A stretch of 36,126 nucleotides of DNA from Prochlorococcus sp. AG-363-P19 (GTDB lineage: Bacteria; Cyanobacteriota; Cyanobacteriia; PCC-6307; Cyanobiaceae): NCBI GenBank assembly GCA_003280055.1, contig QCGG01000015.1, forward strand, positions 1 through 36,126, in the 5' to 3' direction. A program made the position numbers and the translations under genes. A model generated the notes under the pieces. It did not search any database, was not told the origin of the DNA, and saw nothing but the letters and a program-made list of their open reading frames with translations. Positions 14,299-24,830 of this stretch are shown here, piece by piece (within the stretch, counting starts at the first letter, position 1; each line of letters begins with the position of its first letter).

Positions 14299-15322
14299 GG
14301 CTCAAAAAAATCAATATTCCAAAGCTAGCCAAAAAATAGTGATCACATTAGGTGACCCTGCAGGGATAGGCATGGAAATAACATTAAAGGCATTAGGCTC
14401 AAAAACACTACCAAAAGGAATAATACCTGTACTTGTTGGTTGTAAAACTAGTCTTACAAAGACATATTCAAACCTAAAAGCAAAAGGAATTTCAAATCTT
14501 CCCAATATAAATAATCTAGAAATAGAAGATATGCCTATCAATGGACCAATTAAGCCAGGGCATCCATCTGCAAAATCTGGTGAAGCTTGTTTTAAATGGC
14601 TCACTAAAGCAACCGAATACGTTTTAGCAAACAAAGCAAAGGCTTTAGTTACAGCTCCTATTTGCAAGCATGCATGGCATTCTGCTGGTCATTATTATCC
14701 TGGACAAACCGAGCGACTAGCAGAAATAGCAAAACGCAAACAAGCTTCAATGCTTTTTACAGCAATATCACCTCATACAAATTGGCGATTCAATACTCTT
14801 TTAACCACAACACATATCCCCCTATCGCAAATCTCATCAGAACTAACTCCTGAACTTGTCTCGTCAAAACTAAATGTTCTTTTGCACTTCTGCCAAAGAT
14901 TTAAAAAAACACCCCTCCTTGCCATTGCAGGACTCAATCCTCATGCTGGCGAAAATGGAAATCTTGGAAAAGAAGAAATGGAATGGTTAATCCCCGTTTT
15001 AAACGATTGGAGGGAAAAACACTCCAAAATCAAACTGATTGGCCCTATTGCTCCTGACAGTTGCTGGCTACCAGCCGCAAAAGCGTGGCAAGAAGGAGAA
15101 ACCATTAATACTCCTGATGGATTTCTAGCGCTGTATCACGATCAAGGGCTTATTCCAATGAAATTACTAGCATTCGATGCTGCAGTTAATCTCACATTAG
15201 AGCTTCCATTCATAAGAACCTCTCCAGACCATGGAACAGGCTTTGATATAGCAGATAAAGCATGTGCAAATGAAAAAAGCATGATTGCAGCAATCAAAAG
15301 CGCTTGGGCACTAAATCAATAA
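14297..15322 (+). CDS. pdxA: 4-hydroxythreonine-4-phosphate dehydrogenase
   Basis: PdxA oxidises 4-phosphohydroxy-L-threonine in DXP-dependent pyridoxal phosphate synthesis. Motifs are VITLGDPAGIGMEI at the N terminus, ALVTAPICKHAW, YPGQTERLAE, TTHIPLSQIS (metal-ligand His), GLNPHAGENGNLG (second His) and ALYHDQGLIPMKLLAF (third His), then IRTSPDHGTGFDIA. I take ATG 14297 (341 aa, a normal length). The frame is open back to a TTG at 14222, but that 25-residue extension is Pro/Asn-rich and antisense to the small gene at 14122. It ends 7 bp from the convergent accB. Confidence 0.96.
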   Translation: MAQKNQYSKASQKIVITLGDPAGIGMEITLKALGSKTLPKGIIPVLVGCKTSLTKTYSNLKAKGISNLPNINNLEIEDMPINGPIKPGHPSAKSGEACFKWLTKATEYVLANKAKALVTAPICKHAWHSAGHYYPGQTERLAEIAKRKQASMLFTAISPHTNWRFNTLLTTTHIPLSQISSELTPELVSSKLNVLLHFCQRFKKTPLLAIAGLNPHAGENGNLGKEEMEWLIPVLNDWREKHSKIKLIGPIAPDSCWLPAAKAWQEGETINTPDGFLALYHDQGLIPMKLLAFDAAVNLTLELPFIRTSPDHGTGFDIADKACANEKSMIAAIKSAWALNQ

Positions 15323-15329
15323 ATTCAGG

Positions 15330-15818
15330 CTAACTAGGTTTAACTCTCATCAAAACTTGTCCATACTCAACTGGGGTTCCATTCTCAACAAGTATCTCCA
15401 CTACTTCGCCACCAACCTCTGACTCCAATTCATTCATTAACTTCATAGCCTCAAGAATACAAACTGTTTGCCCTACACCAATACGAGTACCAACCTCAAC
15501 AAACGGAGCCTCCTCAGGGCCTGGTGCTCTATAAAACGTCCCAACCATTGGTGCCGTAACTTCTACTAAATCAGCTCTAGAAGCGGTTGCTGCGGGCGGA
15601 GGGGTTGCCGGAACAGAAGCTTCAACCTTTTGCTCAGGAGCTGATAAGGAGGCAGCTTCAGTGGTAACAGGAGAAGTTGCAGCAATGGTCACTGGATGTC
15701 CAGGCAAATTCCGCCTGACTTCCAAACGAAAATCATCGCCCTCCAAACGAAATTCCTGGATATCGCTTTCTGCGAGAGCATCCAACAAAAGATGCAGTTG
15801 TTCGTGATCAAGCTGCAT
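15330..15818 (-). CDS. accB: Biotin carboxyl carrier protein of acetyl-CoA carboxylase
   Basis: This 162-aa protein carries biotin between the biotin carboxylase and carboxyltransferase of acetyl-CoA carboxylase (fatty acid synthesis). The biotinylation motif is EAMKLMNE (Lys 126) within the C-terminal biotinyl domain (about 85-162), which also contains VTAPMVGTFYRAP. An Ala/Pro-rich linker (about 45-80: ATPPPAATAS) separates it from an N-terminal helical segment (LHLLLDALAESDIQEF). It lies 5 bp after efp on the same strand. The efp-accB pairing is conserved in many bacteria. Confidence 0.97.
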   Translation of the reverse strand: MQLDHEQLHLLLDALAESDIQEFRLEGDDFRLEVRRNLPGHPVTIAATSPVTTEAASLSAPEQKVEASVPATPPPAATASRADLVEVTAPMVGTFYRAPGPEEAPFVEVGTRIGVGQTVCILEAMKLMNELESEVGGEVVEILVENGTPVEYGQVLMRVKPS

Positions 15819-15823
15819 GATGA

Positions 15824-16384
15824 TTAGTTCTCACGGCCTAGATAACTGTCATTGCGTGTATCCACCTTAATTTTCTCACCAACAGAAATAAACAAGGGAA
15901 CCATAACCATTGCACCTGTTTCTAGTTTGGCAGGCTTTGTACCTCCTGTAGCAGTATCGCCCTTTACCCCAGGATCAGTCTCAGTAATTTCTAAAACCAC
16001 TGAGTTTGGCAATTCAACCTCCAAAGGTTTTCCATTCCAATAAAGGACGTTTACCTCCATACCTTCCTTGAGATATTTACGACTTTCACCTATTTGCTCC
16101 GCAGTAAGACGCGTTTCTTCATAACTAGACATATCCATAAAAACGTAATCACCTGAGTCCATATAAGTATGTTGAAGAGTTGATTTCTCCAGGAGCGCCT
16201 GTGGCACCATTTCACCTGCACGAAATGTTTTTTCAACAACATTGCGACTCTGAACCGACTTGAGTTTTGTCCTTACAAACGCTGACCCCTTGCCAGGTTT
16301 GACATGAAGAAACTCAACAACCCGCCAAACAGCACCATCGAGCTCGATGGTAGTGCCTGTTCGGAAATCATTGCTGGAGATCAT
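15824..16384 (-). CDS. efp: Translation elongation factor P
   Basis: EF-P rescues ribosomes stalled at polyproline. All three beta-barrel domains are present in 186 aa (normal length). The tip loop is [10 protein letters not shown], with Lys 32 at the site that other bacteria may modify. Later motifs are [11 protein letters not shown] and the signature region near [16 protein letters not shown]. The start is ATG. It is the first gene of the efp-accB unit and divergent from the cyclophilin gene 63 bp away. Confidence 0.98.
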   Translation of the reverse strand: MISSNDFRTGTTIELDGAVWRVVEFLHVKPGKGSAFVRTKLKSVQSRNVVEKTFRAGEMVPQALLEKSTLQHTYMDSGDYVFMDMSSYEETRLTAEQIGESRKYLKEGMEVNVLYWNGKPLEVELPNSVVLEITETDPGVKGDTATGGTKPAKLETGAMVMVPLFISVGEKIKVDTRNDSYLGREN

Positions 16385-16447
16385 TTCCGCACAATCAATA
16401 CTGAAATCATAGAGGTGTGCGAAAGTTCTTAAGCGATTAGCACAGCA

Positions 16448-17524
16448 ATGGCACGTACAAGGCTTCTAAAAACCTTCTTACCAATAGTGACAGCAATATT
16501 GTTTCTGTTGTGTAATCAACCTGCCTTAGCAGATCTTCCTCCAGGAAACGCAATAACTGACGCGACAGCAATACTGCGTGATGCTCTACCCATCAAGCAA
16601 GAAGAAATTCAAAATCTTCAACACACTATCGAATCAACCAGAGAATTAACCCGAGGCAATCGCTGGCCATCAATAGCCAAAAAAATCTCTTCAAGCAAAT
16701 TTCTATTAAGCAGTAAAAGCAAAAAAATTCTTCAAGATGTTCCACAAATAAAAGCAAATGAAGTAGAAATACTCCTCAATTCGATTAATAAGAGTCTTGA
16801 TCAACTTGAATTAGCGACAGAAGTACAAAATAAAAATGATTTCATTAATGAACGCAATCAAACACTAAAGTTAATCGGAGATGTTGAAAATTTATTGGTT
16901 GGTGACTTTCCTTATTCAATTCCTAAAGAGTATGACAACCTCCCACGGCTTCTAGGAAGAGCAACTGTGAATATTAAAACATCAAAAGGAAATATGAATG
17001 CTGTAATAGATGGCTACAACGCTCCCTTAACCGCTGGTGCATTTATCGATTTGGTAAAAAAAGGTTTTTATGATGGATTACCATTCACAAGAGCGGAAGA
17101 TTTTTATATTCTGCAAACTGGCGATCCAGAAGGAGCTGAAATTGGCTATATTGACCCATCGACCGAAAAATTAAGAGAGGTTCCTTTAGAGATACGTTCT
17201 CCCGATAGGAAAGAACCATTTTATGGTCAATCTTTTGACGATCTTAATCTTTACAAAACTACTCCCGTACTCCCTTTCTCAGCACCAGGAACCCTGGGTT
17301 GGGCGCACTCAAACTCATCATTAAATGATGGCTCTTCTCAATTTTTCATATTCCTATATGAAGCAGAACTAACCCCTGCAGGCAGAAATCTTATTGATGG
17401 TCGTAATGCAGCATTTGGATACATAGTTGACGGCAATGACGTATTGCAAGAACTAGGCGTTAATGATGAAATCGTGACAATAAAAATTGTCGATGGGGAA
17501 GATCGACTTTTGGCCCATGGCTAA
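16448..17524 (+). CDS. Exported cyclophilin-type prolyl isomerase (TLP40/CYP38-like)
   Basis: A signal peptide ([20 protein letters not shown], cleavage after ALA near residue 28) is followed by a ~140-residue helical domain ([20 protein letters not shown]). A cyclophilin domain then starts near [20 protein letters not shown], with [31 protein letters not shown] and [10 protein letters not shown]. The helix-plus-cyclophilin layout is that of thylakoid lumen TLP40/CYP38, which supports photosystem II assembly. Orthology is inferred, and prolyl isomerase activity in this group can be weak. thiL begins 11 bp downstream. Confidence 0.93.
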   Translation: MARTRLLKTFLPIVTAILFLLCNQPALADLPPGNAITDATAILRDALPIKQEEIQNLQHTIESTRELTRGNRWPSIAKKISSSKFLLSSKSKKILQDVPQIKANEVEILLNSINKSLDQLELATEVQNKNDFINERNQTLKLIGDVENLLVGDFPYSIPKEYDNLPRLLGRATVNIKTSKGNMNAVIDGYNAPLTAGAFIDLVKKGFYDGLPFTRAEDFYILQTGDPEGAEIGYIDPSTEKLREVPLEIRSPDRKEPFYGQSFDDLNLYKTTPVLPFSAPGTLGWAHSNSSLNDGSSQFFIFLYEAELTPAGRNLIDGRNAAFGYIVDGNDVLQELGVNDEIVTIKIVDGEDRLLAHG

Positions 17525-17535
17525 GGGTTGACAAC

Positions 17536-18516
17536 GTGAGTGAAACACTGAAGCAACTTGGCGAGGAAGAACTACTAACGCGGATTTCTCATTATCTTCC
17601 TCCTGGTCAAATCGACGACGATACAGCACTAATTCCTTCACAGAAAAAAGATCTATTAATTAACACTGATGTACTTGTAGAAGGAATACATTTTGATCAA
17701 AAAACAACTGCACCAGAAGACATTGGTTGGCGCGCGGTAGCAGCAAATGTTTCAGATCTGTCAGCAAGTGGAGTGGGAAAAGTCATTGGATTAACTATTG
17801 GACTAGTTACACCTCCAGAAACAGAATGGCAATGGATTGCAGAGGTTTACGAAGGCATAACTAATGCACTAAAAATCTATGGGGGAACTATTCTTGGAGG
17901 AGATTGTTGCAATGGAAAACAAAAGGTAATTTCTATAACAGCAATTGGGACACTTGGACGCCTTCGCATTCATAGATCACATGCTAAAAATGGTGATTAT
18001 CTAGTAGTTAGTGGTCCGCATGGACTAAGTCGTCTTGGCCTCAGCCTATTGCTTAATGACCCAATAATTAAAAATTACAATATAAATAAATTACTAAAAA
18101 AACAAGCAATCAATTCTCATAAAAGGCCAAAGCCTTCGATCGAAACTATTAGAAAACTAGAAGAATGTAAACCAGACGAAACCCCTTGGAGAGCAGCAGG
18201 AGCTGATAGCAGTGATGGTCTAATTCAAGCAATAAAATGCATTTGCAAGAGCAGTAAATGTTCAGCAGTAATTAATAAAGATTCTCTACCTAAACCTATT
18301 TTCTGGCCTTCAGGAAATATGTGGGATGAATGGTGCATTAATGGTGGCGAAGACTTTGAACTTATACTTAGTCTTCCTCCGCTCTGGGCAGAAGCTTTCA
18401 CTAAAGTAGTACCCGATAGCAAAATAATTGGAAAAATTACATGCGGAAAATCAAAAGTTTTTTGGAGTGATGGAAGTGGAGAAATTACCTCAGAAAGCAT
18501 GTATACACATTTCTAA
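17536..18516 (+). CDS. thiL: Thiamine-monophosphate kinase
   Basis: ThiL phosphorylates thiamine monophosphate to thiamine pyrophosphate. The start is GTG (V/M-SETLKQLGEEELLTRI) 11 bp after the cyclophilin stop. Family motifs are IDDDTALI (metal-binding Asp cluster), LLINTDVLVEGIHFD, RAVAANVSDLSASG, GGTILGGDCCNG and AAGADSSDGLIQAI, with NGGEDFELIL near the C terminus. Length (326 aa) is normal. The stop codon is embedded in the inverted repeat of a terminator shared with convergent gap2. Confidence 0.95.
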   Translation: MSETLKQLGEEELLTRISHYLPPGQIDDDTALIPSQKKDLLINTDVLVEGIHFDQKTTAPEDIGWRAVAANVSDLSASGVGKVIGLTIGLVTPPETEWQWIAEVYEGITNALKIYGGTILGGDCCNGKQKVISITAIGTLGRLRIHRSHAKNGDYLVVSGPHGLSRLGLSLLLNDPIIKNYNINKLLKKQAINSHKRPKPSIETIRKLEECKPDETPWRAAGADSSDGLIQAIKCICKSSKCSAVINKDSLPKPIFWPSGNMWDEWCINGGEDFELILSLPPLWAEAFTKVVPDSKIIGKITCGKSKVFWSDGSGEITSESMYTHF

Positions 18517-18547
18517 AAAGATAATTTAAATAAATCATCTTTTTAGA
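18512..18547. terminator. Bidirectional terminator between thiL and gap2
   Basis: TCTAAAAAGAT (18512-18522) and ATCTTTTTAGA (18537-18547) are perfect 11-bp arms. An inner ATTTA/TAAAT pair closes the loop after one mismatch. The A/T runs give a U-tract on either strand, as expected between convergent genes. Confidence 0.75.
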
Positions 18548-18572
18548 AATATCTTAATTAATCTAAGAAAAT

Positions 18573-19595
18573 TTACTTCCAATTTTTAGAAACTATTTCA
18601 GCGAGATCTACAACTCTTTGACTATAACCCCACTCGTTATCATACCAAGCAAGAACCTTAACCATATTGTCTCCAATAGCCATAGTAAGTGCCTCATCAA
18701 CAATTGTTGACTCATTAGTTCCTGCATAATCACTAGATACCAAAGGCAAATCTCCATATTTAATAATCCCCTTCATTTCTCCCTGAGAAGCAGACTTCAA
18801 AGCAGCATTCACTTCCTCAGCACTAGTAGAGCGACCTGCTTCAAAAACCAAATCCACTGCACTAACATTTGGAGTAGGGACACGCATTGCAATACCGGTC
18901 AACTTTCCCTTCATTTGAGGGTAAACCAAAGCGACCGCCTTAGCTGCCCCAGTAGAAGTAGGGACAATATTCATAGCTGCAGCTCGAGCTCTACGAAGAT
19001 CACGATGACTATTATCTAAGATTCTTTGGTCTCCTGTATAACTATGAATAGTCGTCATCAAACCTTTGTTAATGCCAAAAGTTTGATCCAATACTTTGAC
19101 AATAGGGGCCAAACAATTAGTCGTACAACTTGCGTTACTTAGGACGTCAAAATCCTCGTGGCGATACTGATCAGCATTAACACCAACAACATATGTTCCA
19201 ACACCATCACCCTTTCCTGGAGCAGTAAGAATGACTTTTTTAGCCCCAGCTTGAATATGCTTACTTGCACCAACATCAGTATTAAAAACACCTGTTGATT
19301 CGATGACTAAATCAATATCCCATTCCTTCCAAGGAAGATTTAAAGGGTTTCTGTCAGAAAAACATTTTATTGTTTTTCCGTTAATTATGAAAGTATCATC
19401 GGTGTAGCCAATTTCTGCATCCTTAATTTGGCCGAGAATCGAATCGTACTTGAGAAGATGAGCATTGGTTTTCGGGTCAGAAGTGACATTAATGCCGACA
19501 ACCTCAATACCAGTATTAGCTCCACGGCTGAGCCAACAACGCATAAAGTTGCGACCAATACGTCCGAATCCATTAATCGCAACACGCAAAGTCAT
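18573..19595 (-). CDS. gap2: Glyceraldehyde-3-phosphate dehydrogenase, Calvin-cycle type
   Basis: This 340-aa enzyme reduces 1,3-bisphosphoglycerate. Motifs are [13 protein letters not shown] (Rossmann), [12 protein letters not shown] (catalytic Cys 157), [14 protein letters not shown] (His 184) and [15 protein letters not shown]. The [19 protein letters not shown] segment and [20 protein letters not shown] are characteristic of the plastid-type Gap2, which accepts NADPH. That cofactor range is known for the family, not shown here. It is convergent with thiL and divergent from murC. Confidence 0.97.
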   Translation of the reverse strand: MTLRVAINGFGRIGRNFMRCWLSRGANTGIEVVGINVTSDPKTNAHLLKYDSILGQIKDAEIGYTDDTFIINGKTIKCFSDRNPLNLPWKEWDIDLVIESTGVFNTDVGASKHIQAGAKKVILTAPGKGDGVGTYVVGVNADQYRHEDFDVLSNASCTTNCLAPIVKVLDQTFGINKGLMTTIHSYTGDQRILDNSHRDLRRARAAAMNIVPTSTGAAKAVALVYPQMKGKLTGIAMRVPTPNVSAVDLVFEAGRSTSAEEVNAALKSASQGEMKGIIKYGDLPLVSSDYAGTNESTIVDEALTMAIGDNMVKVLAWYDNEWGYSQRVVDLAEIVSKNWK

Positions 19596-19793
19596 GAGAA
19601 AAGCGGATAAACCGCAAAAGTAATTGGGCGCTGATCATACAGAAATGCCTAGAAATGCCTCTCACTTTTTCTTCAAAAAGCCAAAAAATAGGGCTTCAAG
19701 CCTGAAAAAACCAGTTATAAAGCATCCAAAACTTCGCTAAATATAGCCTCCTAGGGAAGACTGACCTATCTTTCAAGTCTTGTCATAACCCAA

Positions 19794-21239
19794 TTGAGCA
19801 CCCCACTAAACAGCCAAAGACCCATTCACTTCATAGGGATTGGCGGTATAGGAATGTCAGCTTTGGCCATGGTGCTCATCAACAGAGGGCACAAAATCAC
19901 TGGATCAGATACAAGAGAGAACCTCATGATTGAGGAACTCAAAGATCAAGGTGTCAAATTTTTTAACCAACAAAGTGAATCAAATATTCAATCCATTTGC
20001 ACAAACAACAGGGAATCCCCCTTAGTGGTTATTAGTTCAGCAATTCAAAAAAACAATCTTGAACTAAGAGCAGCAAAAAAGAAAAAGCTACAAATCTGGC
20101 ATCGTTCCGACGTTTTAGCCGCTCTGATTAAAGAGCAACCATCGATTGCTGTCGCAGGAACCCACGGTAAAACAACAACCAGCACAATCATCACAACAAT
20201 GCTGGAATCGGCTGGAGAGGACCCAACGGCCTTGATCGGCGGTTTAGTGCCTTGCTACGCAAGCAACGCACACAGCGGCCTTGGGCGCTTGCTGGTGGCC
20301 GAAGCAGATGAATCAGATGGGAGTCTAATTAAATTCAAAGCCGAGCTAGGAGTAATCACAAACCTAGAACTGGACCACACAGACCACTACTCAAACCTTG
20401 AGGAAATTATTTCTACCATGCAAGAGTTTGGTGATGGCTGTAAGAGATTACTAGCGAATTATGACTGCCAAATAGTTCAGGAAAATATAAAAGCTTCCGC
20501 CTGGTGGTCTATCAAAAACAAAGACAATGTGGACTTTGCAGCAATACCTAAACAGTTAGAAGGAAATCAAACAACTGCTGAATTATTTGAGGATGGTAAA
20601 TCAATAGGCCAAATCAGCTTTCCAATACCAGGCTTACATAATCTAAGCAATATTATTGCAGCATTTGCAAGTTGTAGAATAATGGGCATTACCCAAGAGA
20701 AATTAATAAAGTCAATCACAAAACTGAAATCTCCTGCAAGACGATTTGAATTTCGAGGCAGTTGGAAAGGGCGGCAAGTAGTTGATGATTACGCCCATCA
20801 CCCAAGCGAAATTAAAGCTACTTTAAATATGGTCAGATTAATGGTTAAAACAGGCAATAGTCTTCTTCCAAAAACACCAAAAAGAATTATCGTAGTTTTT
20901 CAACCACATCGCTATTCTAGAGTCAAAGAATTGTGCGAGGATTTTCTAAACTCACTTGCCCTGGCAGATCTTATTTTTATAGCACCTATTTATAGCGCTG
21001 GTGAAAATCCTATAAAAGGATTAGACAATGAACAAATTGCCATTAAATTAAAGAAAAAATATAAAAATATTCCAATATTTTTCGGTAGAAATTTGAATGA
21101 AATAGCAGGGCTAATCAAGAATGAGAGCCGACCAGAAGATTTAGTACTTACTTTAGGAGCAGGTGACATAAATAAACTATGGAGCTTACTAAAACAAGAA
21201 CAGAAAAAAGAAACAATACACAAACCCTTTGCTGCTTAA
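19794..21239 (+). CDS. murC: UDP-N-acetylmuramate--L-alanine ligase
   Basis: MurC adds L-Ala to UDP-MurNAc in peptidoglycan synthesis. The N-terminal nucleotide fold shows [15 protein letters not shown] (11-25), the ATP P-loop is [10 protein letters not shown] (121-130), and later motifs are [26 protein letters not shown] and [15 protein letters not shown]. Length (481 aa) is normal. The start is TTG at 19794; no ATG precedes the conserved GIGGIG. murB begins 11 bp after the stop. Confidence 0.97.
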   Translation: MSTPLNSQRPIHFIGIGGIGMSALAMVLINRGHKITGSDTRENLMIEELKDQGVKFFNQQSESNIQSICTNNRESPLVVISSAIQKNNLELRAAKKKKLQIWHRSDVLAALIKEQPSIAVAGTHGKTTTSTIITTMLESAGEDPTALIGGLVPCYASNAHSGLGRLLVAEADESDGSLIKFKAELGVITNLELDHTDHYSNLEEIISTMQEFGDGCKRLLANYDCQIVQENIKASAWWSIKNKDNVDFAAIPKQLEGNQTTAELFEDGKSIGQISFPIPGLHNLSNIIAAFASCRIMGITQEKLIKSITKLKSPARRFEFRGSWKGRQVVDDYAHHPSEIKATLNMVRLMVKTGNSLLPKTPKRIIVVFQPHRYSRVKELCEDFLNSLALADLIFIAPIYSAGENPIKGLDNEQIAIKLKKKYKNIPIFFGRNLNEIAGLIKNESRPEDLVLTLGAGDINKLWSLLKQEQKKETIHKPFAA

Positions 21240-21250
21240 TTCGCCATTAC

Positions 21251-22123
21251 ATGGAATTAGAGAAACTAGTACCTCTTTCAAGTTTTACAACATGGAAAGT
21301 TGGTGGGCCTGCTGAGTTATTAGCAGAAGCAACAAATCAAAAAGAACTTGAATGGCTAATTCAATTTGCTCAAAGAAAAAAAATGCCATGGCAAATCATT
21401 GGCGCAGGATCAAATCTCTTGATTCATGACTCAGGACTAGAAGGGTTAAGTATATGCCTTCGAAAACTTCAAGGAAGCGAGATCAATAGAGAGAGTGGTT
21501 ATGTAGAAGCAATGGCCGGAGAATCTATTCCATCATTGTCAAGAAAAGTCGCCAAGGCTGGCCTTCATGGGCTTGAGTGGTCGATTGGTATTCCTGGAAC
21601 AATAGGTGGGGCTATTACTATGAATGCTGGGGCACAGGGAGGATGTATTGCTGACAGATTAGATTCCATTCTTGTAGTGACATTAGACAGCAAAGAACCA
21701 TTCAGGCTTTACAACAAAGAACTTCAATTTGGTTATCGGTCTAGCCGAATACAAAATGAACAACTCATTGTTCTATCTGCACGTTTTCGACTCGAACCAG
21801 GACATGATCAAAATTTTATTCAAAAGCAAAACAATACCAATCTTAATCACCGCCTTCAAACACAACCGTATCAATTGCCTAGTTGTGGTAGCGTCTTTCG
21901 TAACCCAGAGCCATTAAAAGCAGGAAAATTAATCGAAAATCTAGGACTAAAAGGCAAACGGATTGGTGATGCAGAAATTTCTAAAAAACATGCGAATTTT
22001 ATCGTGAACAATGGAAGTGCTAAAGCCAGTGATATTGATAAGCTAATCCGATTAGTCCAAAAAGAAGTGGAAGAAGCTCATCAGTTGCTACTTCATCCAG
22101 AAGTAAAGCGACTTGGCTTCTAA
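21251..22123 (+). CDS. murB: UDP-N-acetylenolpyruvoylglucosamine reductase
   Basis: MurB is the FAD/NADPH reductase that makes UDP-MurNAc. Starting at ATG 21251 ([20 protein letters not shown]) gives 290 aa. The frame extends back to 21179, but that part overlaps the murC 3' end and lacks similarity. FAD-binding motifs are [12 protein letters not shown] and [19 protein letters not shown]. The catalytic Ser region is [11 protein letters not shown], and the C-terminal part has [16 protein letters not shown] and HPEVKRLGF. It functions with murC immediately upstream. Confidence 0.97.
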   Translation: MELEKLVPLSSFTTWKVGGPAELLAEATNQKELEWLIQFAQRKKMPWQIIGAGSNLLIHDSGLEGLSICLRKLQGSEINRESGYVEAMAGESIPSLSRKVAKAGLHGLEWSIGIPGTIGGAITMNAGAQGGCIADRLDSILVVTLDSKEPFRLYNKELQFGYRSSRIQNEQLIVLSARFRLEPGHDQNFIQKQNNTNLNHRLQTQPYQLPSCGSVFRNPEPLKAGKLIENLGLKGKRIGDAEISKKHANFIVNNGSAKASDIDKLIRLVQKEVEEAHQLLLHPEVKRLGF

Positions 22124-22155
22124 ACAACCCCTTCATACTCAACTCGTCTGAAAAA

Positions 22156-22503
22156 ATGGCTGGATTCGGTCTCCCAAACTTCGGTCAAATAACCGAGGCT
22201 TTTAAAAAAGCACAACAAATCCAAGAGAATGCTCAAAAGCTTCAAGAAGAGCTAGATGCCATGGAACTGGAAGGAAAAAGTTCTGATGGTCGTGCAAGAA
22301 TTTGGCTATCAGGGAACCAAAAGCCTTTACGAGTTAATCTTGACCCATCACTACTTTCAGAAGGAAAGGAAAAAAGTGAAGCTGCCACACTCGAAGCACT
22401 TCTAGAAGCATATGACCTTTCCACATCTACTATGAAAGAAAGGATGAGTGAACTTACAGGAGGATTAAACCTTAATCTCCCTGGCGTTGAAAACTCAAAT
22501 TAA
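22156..22503 (+). CDS. ybaB: YbaB/EbfC family nucleoid-associated protein
   Basis: This 115-aa DNA-binding protein has the family's two-helix clamp ([20 protein letters not shown]), a central beta part ([20 protein letters not shown]) and a long C-terminal helix ([20 protein letters not shown]). A Gly/Leu tail follows, and length is typical. It lies 32 bp after murB. Its last 32 bp overlap the 3' end of convergent rsgA. Family members bind DNA as dimers; specific targets are unknown. Confidence 0.93.
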   Translation: MAGFGLPNFGQITEAFKKAQQIQENAQKLQEELDAMELEGKSSDGRARIWLSGNQKPLRVNLDPSLLSEGKEKSEAATLEALLEAYDLSTSTMKERMSELTGGLNLNLPGVENSN

Positions 22504-23416
22504 TCATTTCGTCAACAAAGCTCTTATAAAACGGATATCGTTCCCAGTCTTTATTTATACCACAACCTGGTTCATCTTTATGAAGACAATCACGAAATTT
22601 ACAAGGATAATGTTCAATTAATTGAGAACGTAATTCTGGAAATAGAGAGCCAATTTTAACTGGCTCAACATAAAGCTCAGGCCTATTAAAGCCAGGTGTG
22701 TCAGCTATTCTACTTTCTCTCGAAAGACTAAAAAGCTCAACATGTCTAGTCGTATGTTTGCCAAGATTAATTTTTGAAGATAAAGACCCAACCCGAAGAT
22801 CATTCCAGAGTTTTAACTTATTAAGCAAACTACTTTTGCCTACACCGGAAGGCCCACAAACAACAGATAACCTGCTTTTAGAAACATGAGTTTGAAATTC
22901 TTTTAGACCTTCTCCTGTTTTAACTGATACAGAAAAAGGTTTATAACCCCAAGCATTAATGCGCGCTAGCTGCTTTTGGTGCTCAGAATTAGTCACTAAA
23001 TCCTTTTTTGTTAATAAAACATCAACTAAAATCCCTGTATTTTCTGCTGTCAGCAAAAAACGACATGCTTGCTCAAAATCAAAAGACGGGTTTTTATGAG
23101 CCAAAGTAACAACTACATTAGAAACATTTGCAACTGCAGGACGGGCCAACCAACTTTTTCTAGTACGAACATCATTAATCACCGCTGTCATGTGAACAAA
23201 ATCAATATGTTCCAAAGAAACAAAATCGCCAACATTGATGAAAACTCCTATATGTTTTAAGCGTCTTCTAGCTGTGCAAAAAAATATTTTTTTCTCCAGC
23301 TCCCTTGTTGAAAGGATGTTTTTTTTCGACGTTCCTTTTTCATAATTAACTTCAACATAATAATAATTAGCCTTAATAGCTATAACTATTCCGTCACTAT
23401 TTACAAGGTCACCCAT
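22472..23416 (-). CDS. rsgA: Ribosome small subunit biogenesis GTPase RsgA
   Basis: RsgA checks 30S maturation. The GTPase motifs are in circularly permuted order: TKKD (G4), then [14 protein letters not shown] (G1), KHTTRH (G2), DTPGF (G3). An N-terminal OB fold precedes them, and a C-terminal zinc finger ([14 protein letters not shown]) follows. I prefer ATG 23414-23416; a GTG directly before it is the alternative. The start overlaps the end of the TusA-like gene by 8 bp, suggesting translational coupling, and the 3' end overlaps convergent ybaB. Confidence 0.96.
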   Translation of the reverse strand: MGDLVNSDGIVIAIKANYYYVEVNYEKGTSKKNILSTRELEKKIFFCTARRRLKHIGVFINVGDFVSLEHIDFVHMTAVINDVRTRKSWLARPAVANVSNVVVTLAHKNPSFDFEQACRFLLTAENTGILVDVLLTKKDLVTNSEHQKQLARINAWGYKPFSVSVKTGEGLKEFQTHVSKSRLSVVCGPSGVGKSSLLNKLKLWNDLRVGSLSSKINLGKHTTRHVELFSLSRESRIADTPGFNRPELYVEPVKIGSLFPELRSQLIEHYPCKFRDCLHKDEPGCGINKDWERYPFYKSFVDEMINLSFQRQGD

Positions 23417-23657
23417 CACAGCAAATTACTAAAATACTTATTGATCTCTCGTCTTCCGAAACAATCTTTACATTATGTCCTGCTTGTTTTAAGCTACCTA
23501 TTACCATTGACTCTGGCTCACCTTTATCTAAGAAAACATATAATTTTTCTTCTCTTTTTAGCTTTTCTAACGCAAGAGAAACACGAACATAATTCAAAGG
23601 ACATGGAATCCCACGTAAATCCATTTGCTTGCTAGACAATTCCAAATCTTTCAACAC
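23409..23657 (-). CDS. TusA/SirA-family sulfur carrier protein
   Basis: An 82-aa two-layer alpha/beta protein. The family motif is DLRGIPCPLNYVRVSLALEK: the cysteine is kept but CPxP reads CPLN, which I recall as the usual cyanobacterial form. It ends in two cysteines (VICCDG). The start is GTG at 23655-23657, overlapping the dnaJ stop by one base. The TusA group relays persulfide sulfur for tRNA thiolation or cofactor synthesis. The partner here is unknown. Confidence 0.9.
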   Translation of the reverse strand: MLKDLELSSKQMDLRGIPCPLNYVRVSLALEKLKREEKLYVFLDKGEPESMVIGSLKQAGHNVKIVSEDERSISILVICCDG

Positions 23658-24778
23658 TATTGACGAAATAAACGTGAAAATAAACCACTTTTATGATAAT
23701 GATGCTGTGGCCCCCTTGCAGAATAATGACTTGCAAGCTCCTCTAATAGTGGTCTTTCGTCCTCAGTAATTCTTTTTGGAAGTTTTACCTTTACTGTGAT
23801 TTTTTGATTACCTCTAGCAACCGGATTGCCTAACTTAGGTATTCCTTTATTTTCCAAAATCAAAATATCATTTGGCTGTGTTCCTAATGGTATCTCAAGA
23901 GATGTAGGCCCATCAACAGTATCTACTTCAATAGTATCTCCTAAAATTGCTTGAAGGTAACTCACATTTACCTCTGACAAAACAGTAAGGCCATCTCGAT
24001 GCAATCTAGGATGATTTTTTACCTTAAGAAAAACATAAAGGTCTCCCGAAGGTCCACCTCTTAATCCAGCGTGCCCTTCTCCTGAAACTCGTAAACGTGT
24101 ACCTGTATCAACACCTGCTGGAATATTAATACGTAACTTTTTTCTTACCTGCTGAACACCTTTACCACCACAAGTCCCACAAGGGTCTGAAATCACCTGA
24201 CCACTTCCTGAACAAGTTGGACATTCAGCAACTTGCGTGAAACTACCAAATGGAGTCCTAGTCGCTCTGCGTACTTGACCAACACCTCCACAAGTTTTGC
24301 AAGCAGTAGGTCCACTTCCAGATTTCGCTCCGGTACCTCGACAGCTAGTACAAGTTTCTAAATGTGGAACTCTGATTTCTTTCTCTTCTCCAAATACAGC
24401 CATGAGAAAATCAATAGTCAGGTCATAGCGCAAATCATCCCCTTGTTGAGGTCCTCTTCGCTGAGTTCTCGCACCACCAGGCCCACCAAAACCACTGAAA
24501 AAAGTCTCAAACAAATCTGCAAAGCCACCCATATCACCCATATCTGGCATTCCAGCAGCTCCTCCTAAACCTGCCTCCCCAAATTGGTCATATCTTGCTC
24601 TTTTTTCAGGATCACCAAGGACCTCATAAGCACGGCCAATTTCTTTAAAACGCTCTTCTGCACCAGGATCTTTATTAATATCTGGATGATATTGTCTTGC
24701 TAAACGACGATAAGCCCTCTTCAGGGAATCTGCATCAGCATCTTTGCCAACCCCAAGTAACTCATAAAAATCAGCCAT
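23657..24778 (-). CDS. dnaJ: Chaperone DnaJ (Hsp40)
   Basis: This 373-aa type I DnaJ stimulates DnaK ATPase. The J domain (1-70) contains HPD at 31-33, followed by a Gly/Phe-rich linker (about 72-110). The four zinc repeats [24 protein letters not shown] and CGTCGGKG lie at about 143-210, with the C-terminal substrate domains after them. The start is ATG ([15 protein letters not shown]). It lies 52 bp after grpE, and its stop overlaps the start of the TusA-like gene. Confidence 0.98.
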   Translation of the reverse strand: MADFYELLGVGKDADADSLKRAYRRLARQYHPDINKDPGAEERFKEIGRAYEVLGDPEKRARYDQFGEAGLGGAAGMPDMGDMGGFADLFETFFSGFGGPGGARTQRRGPQQGDDLRYDLTIDFLMAVFGEEKEIRVPHLETCTSCRGTGAKSGSGPTACKTCGGVGQVRRATRTPFGSFTQVAECPTCSGSGQVISDPCGTCGGKGVQQVRKKLRINIPAGVDTGTRLRVSGEGHAGLRGGPSGDLYVFLKVKNHPRLHRDGLTVLSEVNVSYLQAILGDTIEVDTVDGPTSLEIPLGTQPNDILILENKGIPKLGNPVARGNQKITVKVKLPKRITEDERPLLEELASHYSARGPQHHYHKSGLFSRLFRQ

Positions 24779-24830
24779 TAGAAAACCCTCATTCCTGGAT
24801 CTGTAAGCTGTAATGCCTCTATTAAATCCA

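Noticed and set aside
19640-19662. Tandem AGAAATGCCT AGAAATGCCT between gap2 and murC
   Set aside because: Just two copies with no spacing or context that suggests a binding site.
21179-21250. N-terminal extension of murB
   Set aside because: It overlaps the murC 3' end, and ATG 21251 matches the usual MurB beginning.
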